Positions 4,118 to 5,496 of a DNA stretch of 5,496 nt are shown in pieces. Source of the DNA: an uncultured Lachnospiraceae bacterium. GTDB lineage: Bacteria; Bacillota; Clostridia; Lachnospirales; Lachnospiraceae. Both the position numbers and the translations under genes were made by a program. The notes below the pieces were generated by a model that worked only from the letters and a program-made list of their open reading frames with translations, made no database searches and had not been told where the DNA came from. The stretch covers positions 1 through 5,496 of the forward strand of contig CAMNGO010000146.1 of the NCBI GenBank assembly GCA_946538445.1, written 5' to 3'. The stretch's first letter is position 1, and every line of letters begins with the position of its first letter.

Positions 4118-5496
4118 CCTTCCTCTAATCGTCCAAAGTCCCGGATCACATCCTCAAGCTCCATTCCTTCAGACAGACACCTCAGCATATAAGCACCGGG
4201 ACTTTCCTGCCTCTCCACTCTTGCAAAGAGGGGTTCCAGATACTTCTCCTCGCCAAGTCCCCGGGCAATCAATCCGTCCCGGGCAATCTGCAGTACCTTT
4301 CCGCAGAGCCTGTAGACCTCATTTTTATCCACAAAGGACGGCAGGGTCTCCTGGATAAAGAGGTGGCGCAGTTCTGTGGCATTATAGCCATGGCCATAGA
4401 TGACCTTGTCATTTTCCAGAAGGTCTGTCAGCTCATGCAGCCTCTCCTTCAGTCCCGTATGGAAAGCGGCCACGGACATGGCATCTTTTATGGGCTGGCA
4501 ACAGACACTGCGGAACTCGATCGTCCCACGGAAGGTCAAGTCCTCATGTTTGAAAGACCGAAGGTATTCGAGATCCTCTTTTCGAGGGGTAATGATCAGC
4601 TTGTGATATCTCCCCTCCCCATAGTACTCTCCTTCGATCTCATCCTGTGCAAAAAAGTCCCTTAAGGGGAGCGGTCTGAAATTCACATATTTCCCTTCCC
4701 TCTCTGTACAGTAGATACTGGTGGACTGTATATAATCCAGCAGCTCATCGGCATCTTTGAATTTGTACTCATAGGGTCCCACATTATGAGGGTTGATTCC
4801 ATGGGTAGAATTCTCCCACAGGATATCACGGTAGCAAAGGTAATCTTCCGCCTCACCAAGCAGGACAGAATTGGCAAAGATCCGTGCTTTCAGCGGTTCC
4901 AGCAAAGAGAAGGTGTTGATAACCTCCGGTATGTCTTCATAATTAATATCCAGCTGCACCTGTGAGGCACTGGAAAATGTACCAAACTCCGGATGCGGAT
5001 GAAAATACATGGGCAGTGTCCGATATTTGGTATAGGAATGAAGATGGTGAAAGAGCATCCGATATCTGCCGTTAGGCACAGGTACATTTTGGTTGTAGAT
5101 CCGGTAAGGATTGATCCCCATGCCGGTCAGGGTGTAATTATAGAGGGCCATACAGCTCTGGAGAAAATCGTAATATCTCCGGAATCTGGCATCCGCCTCC
5201 GAGATATCTTTCACCCGACCAAGGGAAAGCTCCAGATTATTATAGGAACAGTCGTAGGACAGAGTATCTCCCGTTTTTTTATTCTCCGCCAGACAGACCT
5301 CTCCATTCTCATCGTACCTTACCGGAACGAAGGAAAACTCTTTCATGAAGCTCCTTGTAATCTTATGGATATTGTAAAAATCCACTGCCTCTCTGTCAAG
5401 ATTCAGTATGGGCATCTCGATCTCGATACCGATGTAATTCTCTCTCTTCTTTTTTGTCGGTGCAATATATTTGTCATAAAGGAGAGACCGCAGAGT
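4114..5496 (-). CDS. Glutamate-cysteine ligase-like enzyme (GCS2-type), N-terminus cut by window edge
   Basis: The frame is open to the last base of the window, giving 460 visible residues; the Met at 5415 is internal. The residues before it read RENYIGIEIEMPILNL (visible 18-33). IGIEIE (22-27) is the conserved metal/glutamate-binding strand of glutamate-cysteine ligases, so a start at 5415 would delete it. Other family-like motifs are SYDCSYNNLELS (80-91), FSSASQVQLD (174-183), ENSTHGINPHNVG (228-240) and TFRGTIEFRSVCCQP (321-335). Known members join the gamma-carboxyl of glutamate to cysteine using ATP. The true substrate here is uncertain because glutathione synthesis is patchy in Clostridia and no glutathione synthetase gene is visible. 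The stop overlaps the start of the small cysteine-cluster gene by 4 nt. I estimate only 5-20 residues are missing. Confidence 0.85.
   Translation of the reverse strand, partial: TLRSLLYDKYIAPTKKKRENYIGIEIEMPILNLDREAVDFYNIHKITRSFMKEFSFVPVRYDENGEVCLAENKKTGDTLSYDCSYNNLELSLGRVKDISEADARFRRYYDFLQSCMALYNYTLTGMGINPYRIYNQNVPVPNGRYRMLFHHLHSYTKYRTLPMYFHPHPEFGTFSSASQVQLDINYEDIPEVINTFSLLEPLKARIFANSVLLGEAEDYLCYRDILWENSTHGINPHNVGPYEYKFKDADELLDYIQSTSIYCTEREGKYVNFRPLPLRDFFAQDEIEGEYYGEGRYHKLIITPRKEDLEYLRSFKHEDLTFRGTIEFRSVCCQPIKDAMSVAAFHTGLKERLHELTDLLENDKVIYGHGYNATELRHLFIQETLPSFVDKNEVYRLCGKVLQIARDGLIARGLGEEKYLEPLFARVERQESPGAYMLRCLSEGMELEDVIRDFGRLEEG

Noticed and set aside
1..5496. Phage, CRISPR, insertion sequence or toxin-antitoxin content
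   Set aside because: No transposase, integrase, repeat-spacer array, terminal repeats or small toxin/antitoxin pair was seen. The genes are compact, co-directional and of ordinary housekeeping or stress type.

Overview
The window looks like a chromosomal stretch from an anaerobic Firmicute, most likely a Lachnospiraceae-type Clostridium relative. This is inferred from the moderate G+C, the strong AGGAG-type ribosome sites, the sigma-A promoters with TATAAT boxes, and the protein styles (YclM-like aspartokinase, flavodoxin_4-like protein, Clostridia-type aldo/keto reductase). No species can be named from sequence reading alone. Every gene I can support lies on the minus strand, so transcription runs from high to low coordinates.

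Reading in the direction of transcription, there are three blocks. Block A (5496 to 3890) holds the C-terminal 460 residues of a glutamate-cysteine ligase-like enzyme, open at the window edge. It overlaps by 4 nt a 75-residue protein with a CX3CX2CX2C cysteine cluster. Block B (3751 to about 2363) is a monocistronic aspartokinase with its own extended -10 promoter, a very short leader and a downstream hairpin plus U-tract. Block C (about 2354 to 1, running off the window) is a compact regulated operon: a TetR-family repressor, a flavodoxin, an aldo/keto reductase, and the first 21 codons of a carboxymuconolactone decarboxylase-family protein.

Block C has the clearest regulatory logic. A consensus promoter (TTGACA, 17 bp, TATAAT) precedes tetR. 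One inverted repeat lies on its -35, a second related one lies at the predicted start site, and a third degenerate copy runs into the tetR ribosome site. This predicts an autoregulated redox or electrophile-response operon. The enzymes would be a flavin electron carrier, an NAD(P)H carbonyl reductase and an AhpD/CMD-type protein; the inducing compound is unknown.

The least understood part is block A: a GCS-type ligase with no glutathione synthetase visible, translationally linked to a tiny cysteine-cluster protein. No RNA genes, mobile elements, CRISPR arrays or origins were seen. Intergenic stretches are all under 160 bp and are described below.
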